Shown: piece after piece, positions 52,049 to 61,334 of the stretch
Position numbering within the stretch: position 1 is the first letter of the stretch
How the letters are laid out: every line of letters begins with the position of its first letter
Origin: Mesorhizobium sp. B2-4-3
GTDB lineage: Bacteria > Pseudomonadota > Alphaproteobacteria > Rhizobiales > Rhizobiaceae
Length of the DNA stretch: 64,000 nucleotides
Assembly: GCF_006442815.1 (NCBI RefSeq)
Contig: NZ_VFVL01000018.1
Span: 1-64,000, forward strand
Direction of reading: 5' to 3'
Position numbers and translations under genes: made by a program
Notes under the pieces: model-generated
Database searches by the model: none
What the model was told of the DNA's origin: nothing
Seen by the model: the letters and a program-made list of their open reading frames with translations, nothing else

Positions 52049-52957
52049 ATGATCGGCCTCACCGTTCGGCAGATGCAGTATTTCGACGCGCTGGCGCAGA
52101 CGCTGCATTTCGGCCGCGCGGCGAAGCTTGCCGGCGTCAGCCAGCCGGCCCTTTCCACGCAGATCGCCGAGATGGAAGAGCGGCTGAACTGCCTGTTGTT
52201 CGAGCGCGGCGGCAAGACAGTGCGCATGACCGACGAGGCGCTTGCCCTGCAGCCGCGTATCGAGCGCATTCTGGCCGACATACGTGACGTCGAGACGACT
52301 GCCCGACGCGGCCGCCCGGCGATGGAAGGGCGCTTCCGGCTGGGCATCATCCCGACGGTCGCGCCCTACCTCCTGCCGCATGTTCTGCCGGAGCTGAAAA
52401 AGCACTACCCTTCCCTCCAGCTCGAACTGCGCGAGGCGGTGACCGCATCGCTGGTCGAGGATGCGACGTCCGGCCGGCTCGACGCCTTCATCGCGGCCTT
52501 GCCGCTCGATCAGCCGGCGATCGTCACCGAAGGGCTTTTTCCCGACCGCTTCTTCCTCGCCGTTCCCGCCGGCGATCCGGCCTTCGCCTCGCCGCCGGTG
52601 CCGCCCGAGAGCCCGGCGCTGGAGCGGCTGATGCTTCTGGAGGAAGGCCACTGCCTGCGCGAGCAGGCGCTGGCCGTCTGCGGCAATGTGCGGCCGGTGG
52701 CGATGGCAAGCTACGGCGCGACCAGCCTGACGACGCTGTTGCAGATGGTGGCGCATGGGCTCGGCGTCACGCTGGTGCCGGAAATGGCGGCAAGTGCTGC
52801 CGGCGTCATGCCGGATCTGAGGATCGTGCCGTTCCAGGAACCGATGCCGCAGCGCATGATCTGCATGGCCTGGCGGAAGAACAAGGTAAGGCAGGACGAG
52901 TGCGTGGAGTTGGCGCGGATCATACGTGGGCTGGACCGGGCGGTGCTGGGGGTGTGA
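52049..52957 (+). CDS. oxyR: Hydrogen-peroxide-sensing LysR regulator OxyR
   Basis: A 302-residue LTTR. The HTH at the N-terminus reads FGRAAKLAGVSQPALSTQIA. The peroxide-sensing cysteine pair is visible as GHCLREQALAVC (Cys202 and Cys211), with the same 9-residue spacing as E. coli Cys199/Cys208. It is divergent from katG over 172 bases, the classic OxyR target arrangement. An imperfect dyad (about 52004-52041) in the gap may be its binding site, but it matches the consensus only weakly. It probably activates katG and autorepresses. Confidence 0.95.
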   Translation: MIGLTVRQMQYFDALAQTLHFGRAAKLAGVSQPALSTQIAEMEERLNCLLFERGGKTVRMTDEALALQPRIERILADIRDVETTARRGRPAMEGRFRLGIIPTVAPYLLPHVLPELKKHYPSLQLELREAVTASLVEDATSGRLDAFIAALPLDQPAIVTEGLFPDRFFLAVPAGDPAFASPPVPPESPALERLMLLEEGHCLREQALAVCGNVRPVAMASYGATSLTTLLQMVAHGLGVTLVPEMAASAAGVMPDLRIVPFQEPMPQRMICMAWRKNKVRQDECVELARIIRGLDRAVLGV

Positions 52958-53021
52958 GCGCCTTTCCAGGCGCCTCTATACCTGCATACATGCGCCTGAT
53001 GGCCGGCCGGCCTGCAACATT

Positions 53022-54125
53022 TCACGGCACGAAGATCAGAAACACATAGGTGAAAAACACCACGACATGGACCATGCCGGTCAGGAAGGTCGTCCTTTCG
53101 GTGCTGAAGCTCACGCTGCATATGAAAAGCGCCAGCACCAGAAGCACGGCATCGGAGGCTGGAAGCCCCAGGGTCAGCCCCCTGCCCGTCAGCAGGCTGG
53201 CCGCCGCGACCGCCGGTATCGTCAAACCGATCGTGGCGCAGGCCGAGCCCATCGCGACATTCAGGCTGCGCTGCAGCTCATTCTTGAACGAGGCGCGGAT
53301 CGCCGAAATGCCTTCCGGCATCAAAACCAGCGCCGCGATCAATGCCCCCACGATGCTGTCGGCCTGGGTCACCTGGTAGGCAGCGAGCGCATCCTCGACA
53401 CTTGCGGCGACCTGCTCGGCGAGCAGGACTATGCCGATGAGCCCGCTCAGCAGCAACAGGGCGCTGACGGAAATGCTTTCGTGGGTGGCAGTTCGCGTCG
53501 GAGCGTCGTGCGCCTGTCCCTGGACGAAGTCCTCCCGGTGCCTGACGGTCTGGGCGAACACGAAGCTCGCATAGAGCAGCACCGAAAGGACGCTTACGAA
53601 ACCAAGCTGAGCCGCCGAAAACGTGCCGGGATCCGTGGCTTGGGTGTAGGTCGGAAGAATGAGCGTCATTACGGTCAGCGCGATCAGAACCGACAGGTAG
53701 GCGTTGGTGCCTTGCCGGAGGATCGCCTGCTTGCGATAGCGCCAACCGCCAAGGGTGAGACATATGCCGACGACGCCGGTGGAGGTGATCATCACCGTCG
53801 AGAAGACGGACTCGCGCGCCAGCGTCGGGTTGTTTTCTCCGTGCAGCATCATGGAGACGATGATCGACACCTCGATCGCCGTGACCGCAAAAGTCAGCAC
53901 CAAGGTTCCGTAGGGCTCCCCTATGCGCCGGGCCACTGCCTCGGCGTGGTCGAGCACCACGAAAATGGTGGTGAACATGATGGCGCTCGACAGCGCTCCA
54001 ACGAGTATCCTGGCGTTCAGCGACCCCTCGTCGACCGAGAGGCCGCTCGCCCTGACCGCGAGAGCCATCGCCAGCGCGGCCAACGGCATCGTGTAGGAAG
54101 TCACCGACCGCCCGTAACCAGTCAT
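53022..54125 (-). CDS. chaA: Calcium/sodium:proton antiporter, ChaA type
   Basis: A 367-residue CaCA-family antiporter with about 11 hydrophobic segments. The two inverted alpha-repeats are visible: GTLVLTFAVTAIEVSIIVSMM (first) and SIVGALIAALVLMPEGISAI (second), each with the conserved Glu. E. coli ChaA exports Na+, K+ and Ca2+. It is a single gene; downstream lies oxyR in the convergent direction. Confidence 0.9.
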   Translation of the reverse strand: MTGYGRSVTSYTMPLAALAMALAVRASGLSVDEGSLNARILVGALSSAIMFTTIFVVLDHAEAVARRIGEPYGTLVLTFAVTAIEVSIIVSMMLHGENNPTLARESVFSTVMITSTGVVGICLTLGGWRYRKQAILRQGTNAYLSVLIALTVMTLILPTYTQATDPGTFSAAQLGFVSVLSVLLYASFVFAQTVRHREDFVQGQAHDAPTRTATHESISVSALLLLSGLIGIVLLAEQVAASVEDALAAYQVTQADSIVGALIAALVLMPEGISAIRASFKNELQRSLNVAMGSACATIGLTIPAVAAASLLTGRGLTLGLPASDAVLLVLALFICSVSFSTERTTFLTGMVHVVVFFTYVFLIFVP

Positions 54126-54219
54126 TCAAGCCCCCGAAGGCCACGCGTTTGCGCGAACTTAGCGGAAAAGCGCCTGGGGAGCACCTCTCATGGGCATCTT
54201 TGCCCGCCAAGCGCACCGT

Positions 54220-54843
54220 TCAAAACACGATTGAGGACCGGGCATCATTTCTGGCGTCGAATGCCTCGATGGCCTTGCGAACCGCCCCACAGAATCTTTC
54301 CAGAAGCTCCGGCTCGTTCCCCAGTCGACGGCGCAGCGAGAAGGGCACTTCCAGCTGTGCGCCTTTGCCCGTCAGCCCTCGGTTGACGATGTTCGAATCC
54401 TGGATACCCGGAAACGGATGGTTGTCCTTCTTTGTCGGGAAGCCGGCCTCCTGCAGACGCCAGGCTGTCTCTGAAACCAACGCAGCGTCCTTGCCGCCCA
54501 TGTAGACTGTCGCGAGATCATCCCGATCCTGGCGACCGTGGATGGCGACGACAGTGGACTTCGTCCGCAACAGTTCCAGCGCGGTTGCCTCGTCGAAGTT
54601 CCTCGACGTTATGTGGAGCTCCCGGTTGCTTTCCGGCATGAGGCCTTCAAAGCAATACATATCGAGATCGCCTCCTGCTATCGTCTCGGTGATCAGGGAG
54701 GTGCGGGGCTCGATCTTGCCGCCATGCGGAGCCATGACGATCGCGCTGCCGGTTCGCGCGCCGCGCCGGACGACTATGCGATAATCCACGTTTTCGATTT
54801 TGGCGGCTTTCAGCGCCGCGAAATTTGGAAACTCGTTGTCCAT
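54220..54843 (-). CDS. Poly-gamma-glutamate hydrolase family protein
   Basis: A 207-residue zinc-dependent hydrolase of the PghP/DUF867 family. It shows the metal motif VMAPHGGKIEPRTS, FEGLMPESNRELHITSRNFD, VVAIHGRQD and a late Glu in QLEVPFSLRR. Phage versions cut the polyglutamate capsule of Bacillus hosts; the role of chromosomal Gram-negative copies is unknown. It starts 10 bases after the acyl-CoA synthetase gene stop, so co-transcription is likely. There is no signal peptide. Confidence 0.85.
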   Translation of the reverse strand: MDNEFPNFAALKAAKIENVDYRIVVRRGARTGSAIVMAPHGGKIEPRTSLITETIAGGDLDMYCFEGLMPESNRELHITSRNFDEATALELLRTKSTVVAIHGRQDRDDLATVYMGGKDAALVSETAWRLQEAGFPTKKDNHPFPGIQDSNIVNRGLTGKGAQLEVPFSLRRRLGNEPELLERFCGAVRKAIEAFDARNDARSSIVF

Positions 54844-54853
54844 AAATGCCGTT

Positions 54854-56620
54854 TCAAGCCGTCTTCTGCGCCACCAGCCCGAGCTCCTCCACCATCGCCG
54901 CGCGCATCAGGAACTTCTGCGGCTTGCCAGTCACCGTCATCGGCAGCTCGGTGCGGAAGCGGATGTAGCGCGGCACCTTGTAATGCGCGATCTGGCCGGC
55001 GCAGAAGGCCTTGATCTCCTCGGCGGTGGCGATCTGATCGGGCTTCAGCACGATCCAGGCGCAGAGCTCCTCGCCATATTTATCGTCCGGGATACCGAAA
55101 ACCTGCACTTCCTTGATCTTGGGATGGCGATAGAGGAATTCCTCGACCTCGCGCGGATAGACGTTCTCGCCGCCGCGGATGACCATGTCCTTCACCCGGC
55201 CGACAATGTTGCAATAGCCCTCGGCGTCGATCGTGGCGAGGTCGCCCGTGTGCATCCAGCCGTCGACGTCGATCGCCTCGCGGGTCTTGTCGGCGTCGTC
55301 CCAATAGCCCTTCATCACCGAATAGCCGCGCGTGCAGAGCTCGCCAGGCTCGCCGACCGCGACGGTGCCGCCGTCGGCGCCGATCGCCTTGACCTCGACA
55401 TGCGGGTGGATGCGGCCGACGGTGGAGACGCGTTTTTCCAGCGGATCGTCGACGCTGCTCTGGAAGGAGACGGGACTGGTCTCCGTCATGCCATAGGCGA
55501 TGGTCACTTGCGCCATATGCATGAGCGAGACGACCTTCTTCATCACCTCGATCGGGCATGGCGAGCCGGCCATGATGCCGGTGCGCAGGCTGGAGAGATC
55601 GAAGCTGGAAAAATCGACATGGTCGAGCATGGCGACGAACATGGTCGGTACGCCGTAGAGCCCGGTGCAGCGCTCCTGCGCGACCGCTTTCAGCGTCGCG
55701 CCGGCATCGAAACCCTCGCCCGGGAAGACCATGGTGGCGCCGTTGGAGACGCAGCCCATCGTGCCCATCGACATGCCGAAGCAATGGTAGAGCGGCACCG
55801 GGATGCAGAGCCGGTCGTCGGCGGTGAGCCTGATCGCCGAAGTCACGAAATTGCCATTGTTGACGATGTTGGAATGCGTCAGCGTCGCGCCTTTCGGCGC
55901 GCCCGTCGTGCCTGAGGTGAACTGGATGTTGATGGCGTCGCCGGGCTTCAGGCCTTCCGAGATGCGGTCGAGGCTGTCATGCTCGTCACGCCCGGCCATG
56001 GCGAGCACGTCGCCGAAATTGAACATGCCGGGCGAGTTGTCGTCGCCCATCCGGATGACGATCTTCAGCGCCGGCAGTTTCTTGGCCTTGAGCTTACCGG
56101 GCTCGGCGGCGGCTAGTTCCGGAGCCAATGTCTCGATCATGCCGAGATAATCGGAGGTCTTGAACTGCGCGGCGGTGACCAGCGCCTTGCAGCTGACTTT
56201 GTTCAGCGCGTATTCCAGCTCGGTCAGCCGGTAGGCCGGATTGATGTTGACGAGGATCAGGCCGATGCGCGCGGTGGCGAACTGCGTCACCAGCCATTCC
56301 CAACGGTTCGGCGACCAGATACCGACGCGGTCGCCTTTTTCCAGACCCAGCGCCAGGAAGCCGGCGGCCAAGGCGTCGACGGCATCCGACAGCTCGCTCC
56401 AGGTGAAACGCTTGTCCTGACCGACGAAAACGGCGGCGTCGAGCGTGGCGTATCTGCTCACCGTGTCGGAAAACAGTTCGGGAATAGTCTTGTCGAGCAG
56501 GGGCACTAAGCGATCGCCCGATACATGCGCCTTGCCGCCCGGCGGGGCAATGAAGGTGCCGCTGGCGCCGCGCCCGCGCAGATTGGTGGCGTTCATGAGC
56601 TCGTCGAGTTTGATCGCCAT
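54854..56620 (-). CDS. AMP-binding acyl-CoA synthetase
   Basis: A 588-residue member of the ANL adenylating family. The P-loop is INIQFTSGTTGAPKGATLTH. The A5 motif is TIAYGMTETSPVSF, and the A7-A8 region is GWMHTGDLATIDAEGYCNIV, then GRVKDMVIRGGENVYPREVE. The A10 lysine is in PMTVTGKPQKFLMR. It is close in pattern to bacterial FadK-like or malonyl/medium-chain acyl synthetases; chain-length preference is not readable. The start at 56620 follows GGGAGGAAAC. The polyglutamate-hydrolase-like gene lies 10 bases downstream. Confidence 0.93.
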   Translation of the reverse strand: MAIKLDELMNATNLRGRGASGTFIAPPGGKAHVSGDRLVPLLDKTIPELFSDTVSRYATLDAAVFVGQDKRFTWSELSDAVDALAAGFLALGLEKGDRVGIWSPNRWEWLVTQFATARIGLILVNINPAYRLTELEYALNKVSCKALVTAAQFKTSDYLGMIETLAPELAAAEPGKLKAKKLPALKIVIRMGDDNSPGMFNFGDVLAMAGRDEHDSLDRISEGLKPGDAINIQFTSGTTGAPKGATLTHSNIVNNGNFVTSAIRLTADDRLCIPVPLYHCFGMSMGTMGCVSNGATMVFPGEGFDAGATLKAVAQERCTGLYGVPTMFVAMLDHVDFSSFDLSSLRTGIMAGSPCPIEVMKKVVSLMHMAQVTIAYGMTETSPVSFQSSVDDPLEKRVSTVGRIHPHVEVKAIGADGGTVAVGEPGELCTRGYSVMKGYWDDADKTREAIDVDGWMHTGDLATIDAEGYCNIVGRVKDMVIRGGENVYPREVEEFLYRHPKIKEVQVFGIPDDKYGEELCAWIVLKPDQIATAEEIKAFCAGQIAHYKVPRYIRFRTELPMTVTGKPQKFLMRAAMVEELGLVAQKTA

Positions 56621-56689
56621 CGCCGTTTCCTCCCGGGATGATCGAGCCTATCAGCCCGCAAAGGCGGTGGAAACCCGCCGAAGGTACTG

Positions 56690-56822
56690 CCGCTCACCCA
56701 GCCTCCGCTTCGCTCGGCTGACCTCTCCCCACTGGGGAGAGGAGATTGTCAGCGTCGTGGCCAACCTCTTCTCCCCGACGCGGAGAAGGTGGCCGCGAAG
56801 CGGCCGGATGAGGGAGAGCGCC
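56690..56822. repeat. Dispersed intergenic repeat (CTCTCCCC type)
   Basis: Contains CTCTCCCCACTGGGGAGAG (56725-56743), a perfect short palindrome, and CTTCTCCCCGACGCGGAGAAGG (an imperfect hairpin near 56770). It also has a Gly/Arg-coding-like GGCCGCGAAGCGGCC. It matches the general style of the other GC-rich repeats here but differs in sequence. It fills the gap between the acyl-CoA synthetase and hisG genes. Confidence 0.6.
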
Positions 56823-56826
56823 GACG

Positions 56827-57525
56827 CTACCCCGTTATTGCTGACATCTTCGCGGCGATATCGCGCAGCTGCGCTTCATCTTTCGCGTCACGCGCCTTCT
56901 TCGAAGCCACTAGGCAGGCCTGCGACTTCAGGATCGTGCCGTCGCCCAGCACCTTGAGGTGATTGGCGCGCAGCGTCGAGCCGGTGGTGGTGATGTCGAC
57001 GATGACGTCGGCCAGGCCTGCAGCTGGGGCGCCTTCGGTGGCGCCGAGGCTTTCGACGATGCGGTAGACCTGGATGCCGTGCTTGAGTGAAAAGAACTGC
57101 TGCGTCAGGCGCCAGTATTTGGTGGCGATCCTGAGCCGCCGGCCGTGGCGCTGGCGGAAATCGGCGGCGACGTCGTCGAGGTCGGCCATGGTGTCGACAT
57201 CGAGCCAGATGGCGGGCACCGCGACCACGACATCGGCATGGCCGAAGCCGAGGCGGGCGACGATCTCGGCGCGCGCTTCCCAATCGGCGAGGTTCTCGCG
57301 CAAAAGGTCCTCGCCGGTGATGCCGAGATCGACCGCGCCCTGGCCGATCTCGCCGGCGATCTCGGACGCGGACAGGAAGGCCACCTCGACATCGTCGAGG
57401 CCGTCGATGCGGGCACGGTATTTGCGGTCGTCCTCAGGCAAGGTGACGGCCAAGCCGGCCTTGGCCAGCACTTCGAGGGACTGCTCCTTGAGACGGCCCT
57501 TCGACGGGATCGCCAGCGTGATCAT
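56827..57525 (-). CDS. hisG: ATP phosphoribosyltransferase, short form
   Basis: A 232-residue HisG_S catalytic subunit for the first step of histidine synthesis. It shows ITLAIPSKGRLKEQSLEVLA, DLGITGEDLL, LRIATKYWRLTQQFF and the PRPP-binding region DVIVDITTTGSTLRANHL. It lacks the C-terminal ACT-like regulatory domain of long-form HisG. Such enzymes need HisZ for activity and feedback control, and hisZ overlaps it by 4 bases directly upstream. Confidence 0.95.
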   Translation of the reverse strand: MITLAIPSKGRLKEQSLEVLAKAGLAVTLPEDDRKYRARIDGLDDVEVAFLSASEIAGEIGQGAVDLGITGEDLLRENLADWEARAEIVARLGFGHADVVVAVPAIWLDVDTMADLDDVAADFRQRHGRRLRIATKYWRLTQQFFSLKHGIQVYRIVESLGATEGAPAAGLADVIVDITTTGSTLRANHLKVLGDGTILKSQACLVASKKARDAKDEAQLRDIAAKMSAITG

Positions 57526-58640
57526 CTCGCGCGCTCCTGCAAGGCTTCGATGCGATCGAGCCAGACCGAAAAGCCGACGCCGGGTATAGGCTTCCTGGCG
57601 CCGAGCAGCGTCAGCAGCCTATCGTAGCGGCCGCCGCCGGCCAGCGGGCGGTCGCTGTCGCCGGCGGCAATCTCGAAGACGAGGCCGGTATAGTAATCGA
57701 GCGGACGGCCGAAAGCGGCGTCATAGCGGATTTGCGCCGCGGACAGGCCATGCGCCTCTATCGCCTTGGCGCGGGCGGCGAAATTCTCCAGCGCCGGTCC
57801 CAGCGAGAGGCCGGCATCGGCGGCGAATTTTTCCAGCGCCGCGGTCGCGCCGCTGAGCGCGACGTCGATCTCGAGAAAACCTTTCAGCGCCGAAAACGCC
57901 TCGTCGGACAGCCGCACGCTGCGCAGCTGCGCTTTCTCGATCAGCCGGCGCGCGATGTCGACCGGGGCGCGGCCGGACGATGCCGACAGCCCGGCCTCCT
58001 CGATGCCGGCAGAGATATGCGCGGCGAGGCCTTCCGCATCGCCGTCGAGCGCAAGCAGGGCGACCGGACCGGAGAGCTGGCTGTTGCGCGGCGGATTGGC
58101 GAGATCGGCAAGCGCTGCTTCCAGCATCGGCGCCGAGCCGAAGGCGCGCGCGAGCCGCATGCGCCAGCCGCGTGGCAGGCCAAGCGCTGCCAGCACGGCC
58201 TCGAACAGGGTCTGGTCGCCGAGCGTGATGGCAAGTGTCTGGCCGGGCAGCACCAGCGATAGCAGCGCATGCGCATCGGCCAGCGAGCGGGCGTCGGCGG
58301 CGGCCATGTCGCGATCACCGAGATCCTCGATGCCGGCCTGGAAGAACTCGTTGCCGCCGTCGCGGCGCTGGCGGAACACCTCGCCCAGATAGGAATAGCG
58401 GCGCGGCGTGCCGGCCTGGCTGCCGATGTGGTCGAGGCAGACCGGAATGGTGAATTCGGGCCTTAGGCACAGCGTCTTGCCGGTCTCGCTTTCGGTCAGG
58501 AAGATGCGGCGCCGCAGGTCCTCGCCGGCCATGTCGAGGAACGGATCGGCCGGCTGCAGCACGGCGACTTCGACCGCGTGGGTGTCGCGGGTGGCGAAGA
58601 GTTTGACGATGTCGGCGGCGATGGCGGGACGGGAGGTCAA
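57522..58640 (-). CDS. hisZ: ATP phosphoribosyltransferase regulatory subunit
   Basis: A 372-residue histidyl-tRNA-synthetase paralogue that forms the regulatory part of the HisGZ complex. It keeps the fold (LCLRPEFTIPVCLDHIG, then YSYLGEVFRQRRDGGNEFFQ and PLDYYTGLVFEIAAGDSDRP) but lacks the anticodon domain and full motif 2 chemistry. The start is TTG 58640 with GGAG 8 bases upstream; no ATG lies in a suitable place. The 246-base gap to hisS holds a long-armed inverted repeat. Confidence 0.94.
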   Translation of the reverse strand: MTSRPAIAADIVKLFATRDTHAVEVAVLQPADPFLDMAGEDLRRRIFLTESETGKTLCLRPEFTIPVCLDHIGSQAGTPRRYSYLGEVFRQRRDGGNEFFQAGIEDLGDRDMAAADARSLADAHALLSLVLPGQTLAITLGDQTLFEAVLAALGLPRGWRMRLARAFGSAPMLEAALADLANPPRNSQLSGPVALLALDGDAEGLAAHISAGIEEAGLSASSGRAPVDIARRLIEKAQLRSVRLSDEAFSALKGFLEIDVALSGATAALEKFAADAGLSLGPALENFAARAKAIEAHGLSAAQIRYDAAFGRPLDYYTGLVFEIAAGDSDRPLAGGGRYDRLLTLLGARKPIPGVGFSVWLDRIEALQERAR

Positions 58641-58710
58641 CTTGCCCGCTCCATTCCGCGCACCCCTGCTTTGGGATCAGGGGGCCTATCGCCGAAGGTT
58701 GGCGCTCTAC

Positions 58711-58870
58711 GGCGCCCCCCTCTGTCCTGCCGGACATCTCCCCCACTAGGGGGGAGATTGGCAGCTCGGGTTCCGCGCCTCTTCCTGCAACGTTCAAAAT
58801 TGGCGAAAGCCGGCGTGACATCCGATCTCCCCCCTTGTGGGGGAGATGTCCGGCAGGACAGAGGGGGGCG
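58711..58870. repeat. MITE-like repeat with 33-bp inverted ends between hisS and hisZ, copy B
   Basis: The left end (58711-58744) and right end (58839-58871) are perfect inverted copies over about 33 bases. They frame a 95-base core that includes a CAACGTTCAAAATTGGCGAA segment. The same right end and core (core inverted) occur at 64-189. As RNA it would fold into a very stable hairpin inside the hisS-hisZ-hisG transcript. Confidence 0.85.
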
Positions 58871-58886
58871 CGACAGAACGCGGCCT

Positions 58887-60452
58887 CTACTTCCCACGTG
58901 CACGCTCCTCGGCCTGCGCCGCGAGTATCTTCCTCACCTCGGCAACCAGCTCCCCCTCCGCCACCGTCACTTGCGCCGGCCGTGCCGCCCGCCATTCGGC
59001 ATTGTCGGTGATCTCGGCCGACAGGCGCGCGCCTTCGATCAGGTCCTTGATCTGCAGCTCGCCCTTGGCGCGCTCGTCGCCGCCCTGGATGATGGCGACC
59101 GGGCTGCCGCGGCGGTCGGCGTATTTCAGCTGCGCCTTCATGCCGGCGCCGCCGAGATACATTTCGGAGCGGATGCCGGCGGCGCGCAGGTCCGCGACCA
59201 TCTTCTGGTAGCGGCCGAGGCTTGTCGTGTCCTTGTCCATGACCAGCACCACGACCGGGGCAATGACGTCGGAGATATCGAGCTTGCCGAGGTTCTTCAG
59301 CGCCGTCATCAGCCGGGAGACGCCGATGGAGAAGCCGGTCGCCGGCACCGGCTCGCCGCGGAAGCGCGAGACCAGCCCGTCATAGCGCCCGCCGCCGCCG
59401 ACCGAGCCGAAGCGCACGATCTGGCCTTCATCATTGGGGATTTCGGCCAGGAGCTCGGCCTCGAGGACCGGGCCGGTGTAGTATTCGAGGCCACGCACGA
59501 CGGAGGTGTCGACGAGCACGCGGCCCGCGTAGCCGGCGGTATCCACCATGGCCGCAATCGCCGCCAATTCCTCGACGCCTTCGCGGCCGGTATCGGCAAA
59601 ATAGTCCAACGTCTTCAGCCAGCGGATCTGAGCAGCATTTGGCGAGATGTCAGTTGCCACCTCAAGCTTGCGCCATTCGCCGGCCACCGGGCCAGGTTCG
59701 TAATTCATGAAATAGAGAACGGTCTCGATCGCCCTGTGTTCGAGCCCGGCGCCCTTGGTGAAATCGCCGCTCTCGTCCTTGCGGCCGGCGCCCAGCAGTT
59801 GGGCGATGCCTTCGGGTCCGATCTTGTCGAGCTTGTCGATGGCGCGCAGCACCGTCAGCCGGCGGCCGGCATTCTGGTCGCCGCCGAGGCCGATCGCCTC
59901 CAGCACCCCATCCAGCACTTTGCGGTTGTTGACGCGGATGACATAGTCGCCGCGCTTGATGCCGAGCGCTTCCATGACATCGGCCATCATCATCGCCATC
60001 TCGGCATCGGCGGCGACACCTGCAACACCATTCGGCGTGCCGATGGTGTCGGCGTCGAACTGCATGAACTGGCGGAAGCGGCCGGGGCCGGGCTTCTCGT
60101 TGCGGAACACCCAGCCGGAACGGTAGCTGCGATAGGGTTTCGGCAGCTTGTCGAAATTCTCCGCCACGAAACGCGCCGTCGGCGCGGTCAGGTCGTAACG
60201 CAGCGACAGCCACTGGTCGTCATCGTCCTGGAAGGAAAAGACGCCTTCGTTCGGTCGGTCCTGGTCGGGCAGGAATTTGCCCAGCGCATCCGTATATTCG
60301 ATCAGCGGCTGGTCGGCCGGCTCGAAACCATAGAGCTCAAAGACCGAGCGGATGGTCGCCATCATCTTCTCGACGGCGCGGATGTCTTCGGCGCTGCGGT
60401 CGGCAAAACCGCGCGGCAGCCGCGCTTTCGTCTTTTCGGATTTGTCGGCCAT
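58887..60452 (-). CDS. hisS: Histidyl-tRNA synthetase
   Basis: A 521-residue class-II aminoacyl-tRNA synthetase. Motif 2 is WVFRNEKPGPGRFRQFMQFD. The His-A signature is RGLEYYTGPVLEAE, and motif 3 lies in GSVGGGGRYDGLVSRF. The C-terminal anticodon domain is present. The start ATG 60452 (MADKSEKTKARLPRGFADRS) is the first that fits homologues; the upstream open frame overlaps a gene-free region. It heads the hisS-hisZ-hisG run. Being longer than E. coli HisS is normal for alphaproteobacteria. Confidence 0.97.
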   Translation of the reverse strand: MADKSEKTKARLPRGFADRSAEDIRAVEKMMATIRSVFELYGFEPADQPLIEYTDALGKFLPDQDRPNEGVFSFQDDDDQWLSLRYDLTAPTARFVAENFDKLPKPYRSYRSGWVFRNEKPGPGRFRQFMQFDADTIGTPNGVAGVAADAEMAMMMADVMEALGIKRGDYVIRVNNRKVLDGVLEAIGLGGDQNAGRRLTVLRAIDKLDKIGPEGIAQLLGAGRKDESGDFTKGAGLEHRAIETVLYFMNYEPGPVAGEWRKLEVATDISPNAAQIRWLKTLDYFADTGREGVEELAAIAAMVDTAGYAGRVLVDTSVVRGLEYYTGPVLEAELLAEIPNDEGQIVRFGSVGGGGRYDGLVSRFRGEPVPATGFSIGVSRLMTALKNLGKLDISDVIAPVVVLVMDKDTTSLGRYQKMVADLRAAGIRSEMYLGGAGMKAQLKYADRRGSPVAIIQGGDERAKGELQIKDLIEGARLSAEITDNAEWRAARPAQVTVAEGELVAEVRKILAAQAEERARGK

Positions 60453-60661
60453 GGGATCGATCTTTTCTGGTAATGGGCGCGCGTTTCCTAAACGATGCCG
60501 CTTGGAGCAGCAAGGGTTAGCGCTTCTCCTTCTCTCCTTGCGGGTGAAGGAAGATCTGAAACAAAACCCGCGCCAAAAACGAAACAATTCCGCCGCGGGC
60601 GCGGCATGCTGCCGACACAATCGACGACCATAAAGCGCGTCGAAACAAGGGGTTCGGGGCC

Positions 60662-60889
60662 ATGACGACGGCTAAAGACATCATCGAGAGCGGCACATCG
60701 GCCAGGCTGCGGCCCGCCGGCGGCACGCTGAAGCCGGCACAGCAGCCGGCCGGGCCGTTCGAGGCTGCGGCGGCCAAGCCGAGCGCCCGCGACGCACTGG
60801 TGACTGGCCTGCTGGTGATCTATCCGGCCTTCGCGGCCGTGGCGGCGATCCTGGCCGGGCTGTTCCTGGTCGGCGCCGGCAGCCTCTGA
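60662..60889 (+). CDS. Small single-span membrane protein of unknown function
   Basis: A 75-residue protein: a hydrophilic N-terminal half (about 45 residues, Ala/Pro-rich) followed by one membrane helix (ALVTGLLVIYPAFAAVAAIL). It is divergent from hisS. I recognise no family. GGGGCC is the only possible ribosome binding site. It lies 28 bases before a small secreted-protein gene; the two may be co-transcribed. Confidence 0.55.
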   Translation: MTTAKDIIESGTSARLRPAGGTLKPAQQPAGPFEAAAAKPSARDALVTGLLVIYPAFAAVAAILAGLFLVGAGSL

Positions 60890-60916
60890 CTTTTGCTCAA
60901 CGATCGGGGGATCATC

Positions 60917-61288
60917 ATGCAGTTGCGACTTGCGTGCGCGCTTTTCTGTGGCATGCCCGTTACCGCCAACGCGTGCCGGCCGGGCGATGTCCGTCTTGCC
61001 GGCCATTATTACCTGAACGGCGTCATGGAAGTCGGTTCCGAGCTGCTTTTGAAGAAAGACGGCAGCTTCGAATTCGCGCTCGCCTATGGCGCCAACGACC
61101 AGTACGGCAAGGGCTGCTGGGTGAGGAAGGGCTCGACCGTCGAGGTCATCCCGGCCGGCCGCAGCTCCGCCTCCACGCATCACACGCCCGACGACAGCGG
61201 CTTCAGTGGACTGGTGCTGACCGTGTCCGGCTCCAGCCTTGTCTGGGACATCAACGGCAGTGGCCATAAGGCAAGGTTCGAGAAATAG
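60917..61288 (+). CDS. Small secreted protein of unknown function
   Basis: A 123-residue protein with a probable Sec signal (MQLRLACALFCGMPVTANAC). The mature part shows a lipocalin-like short beta pattern (LAGHYYLNGVMEVGSELLLK, then DGSFEFALAYGANDQYGKGC). Two or three cysteines suggest an extracytoplasmic disulfide. The start ATG 60917 follows GGGGG 6 bases upstream. No family is recognised. Confidence 0.68.
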   Translation: MQLRLACALFCGMPVTANACRPGDVRLAGHYYLNGVMEVGSELLLKKDGSFEFALAYGANDQYGKGCWVRKGSTVEVIPAGRSSASTHHTPDDSGFSGLVLTVSGSSLVWDINGSGHKARFEK

Positions 61289-61299
61289 CGCGCCTTCTT

Positions 61300-61322
61300 C
61301 CTTCTCCCCCAGGGGGAGAAGG
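61300..61322. terminator. Palindrome between convergent genes
   Basis: CCTTCTCCCCC, one A, then GGGGGAGAAGG: an 11-bp perfect inverted repeat between the secreted-protein gene (ends 61288) and tag (ends 61335). It has no U-run, so it may be only a copy of a short dispersed repeat. Confidence 0.4.
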
Positions 61323-61334
61323 TGAGTCTGCGCC

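Noticed and set aside
58578..60473. A 631-residue open frame antisense to hisS
   Set aside because: It runs through the repeat element and antisense to hisS, with no recognisable domain.
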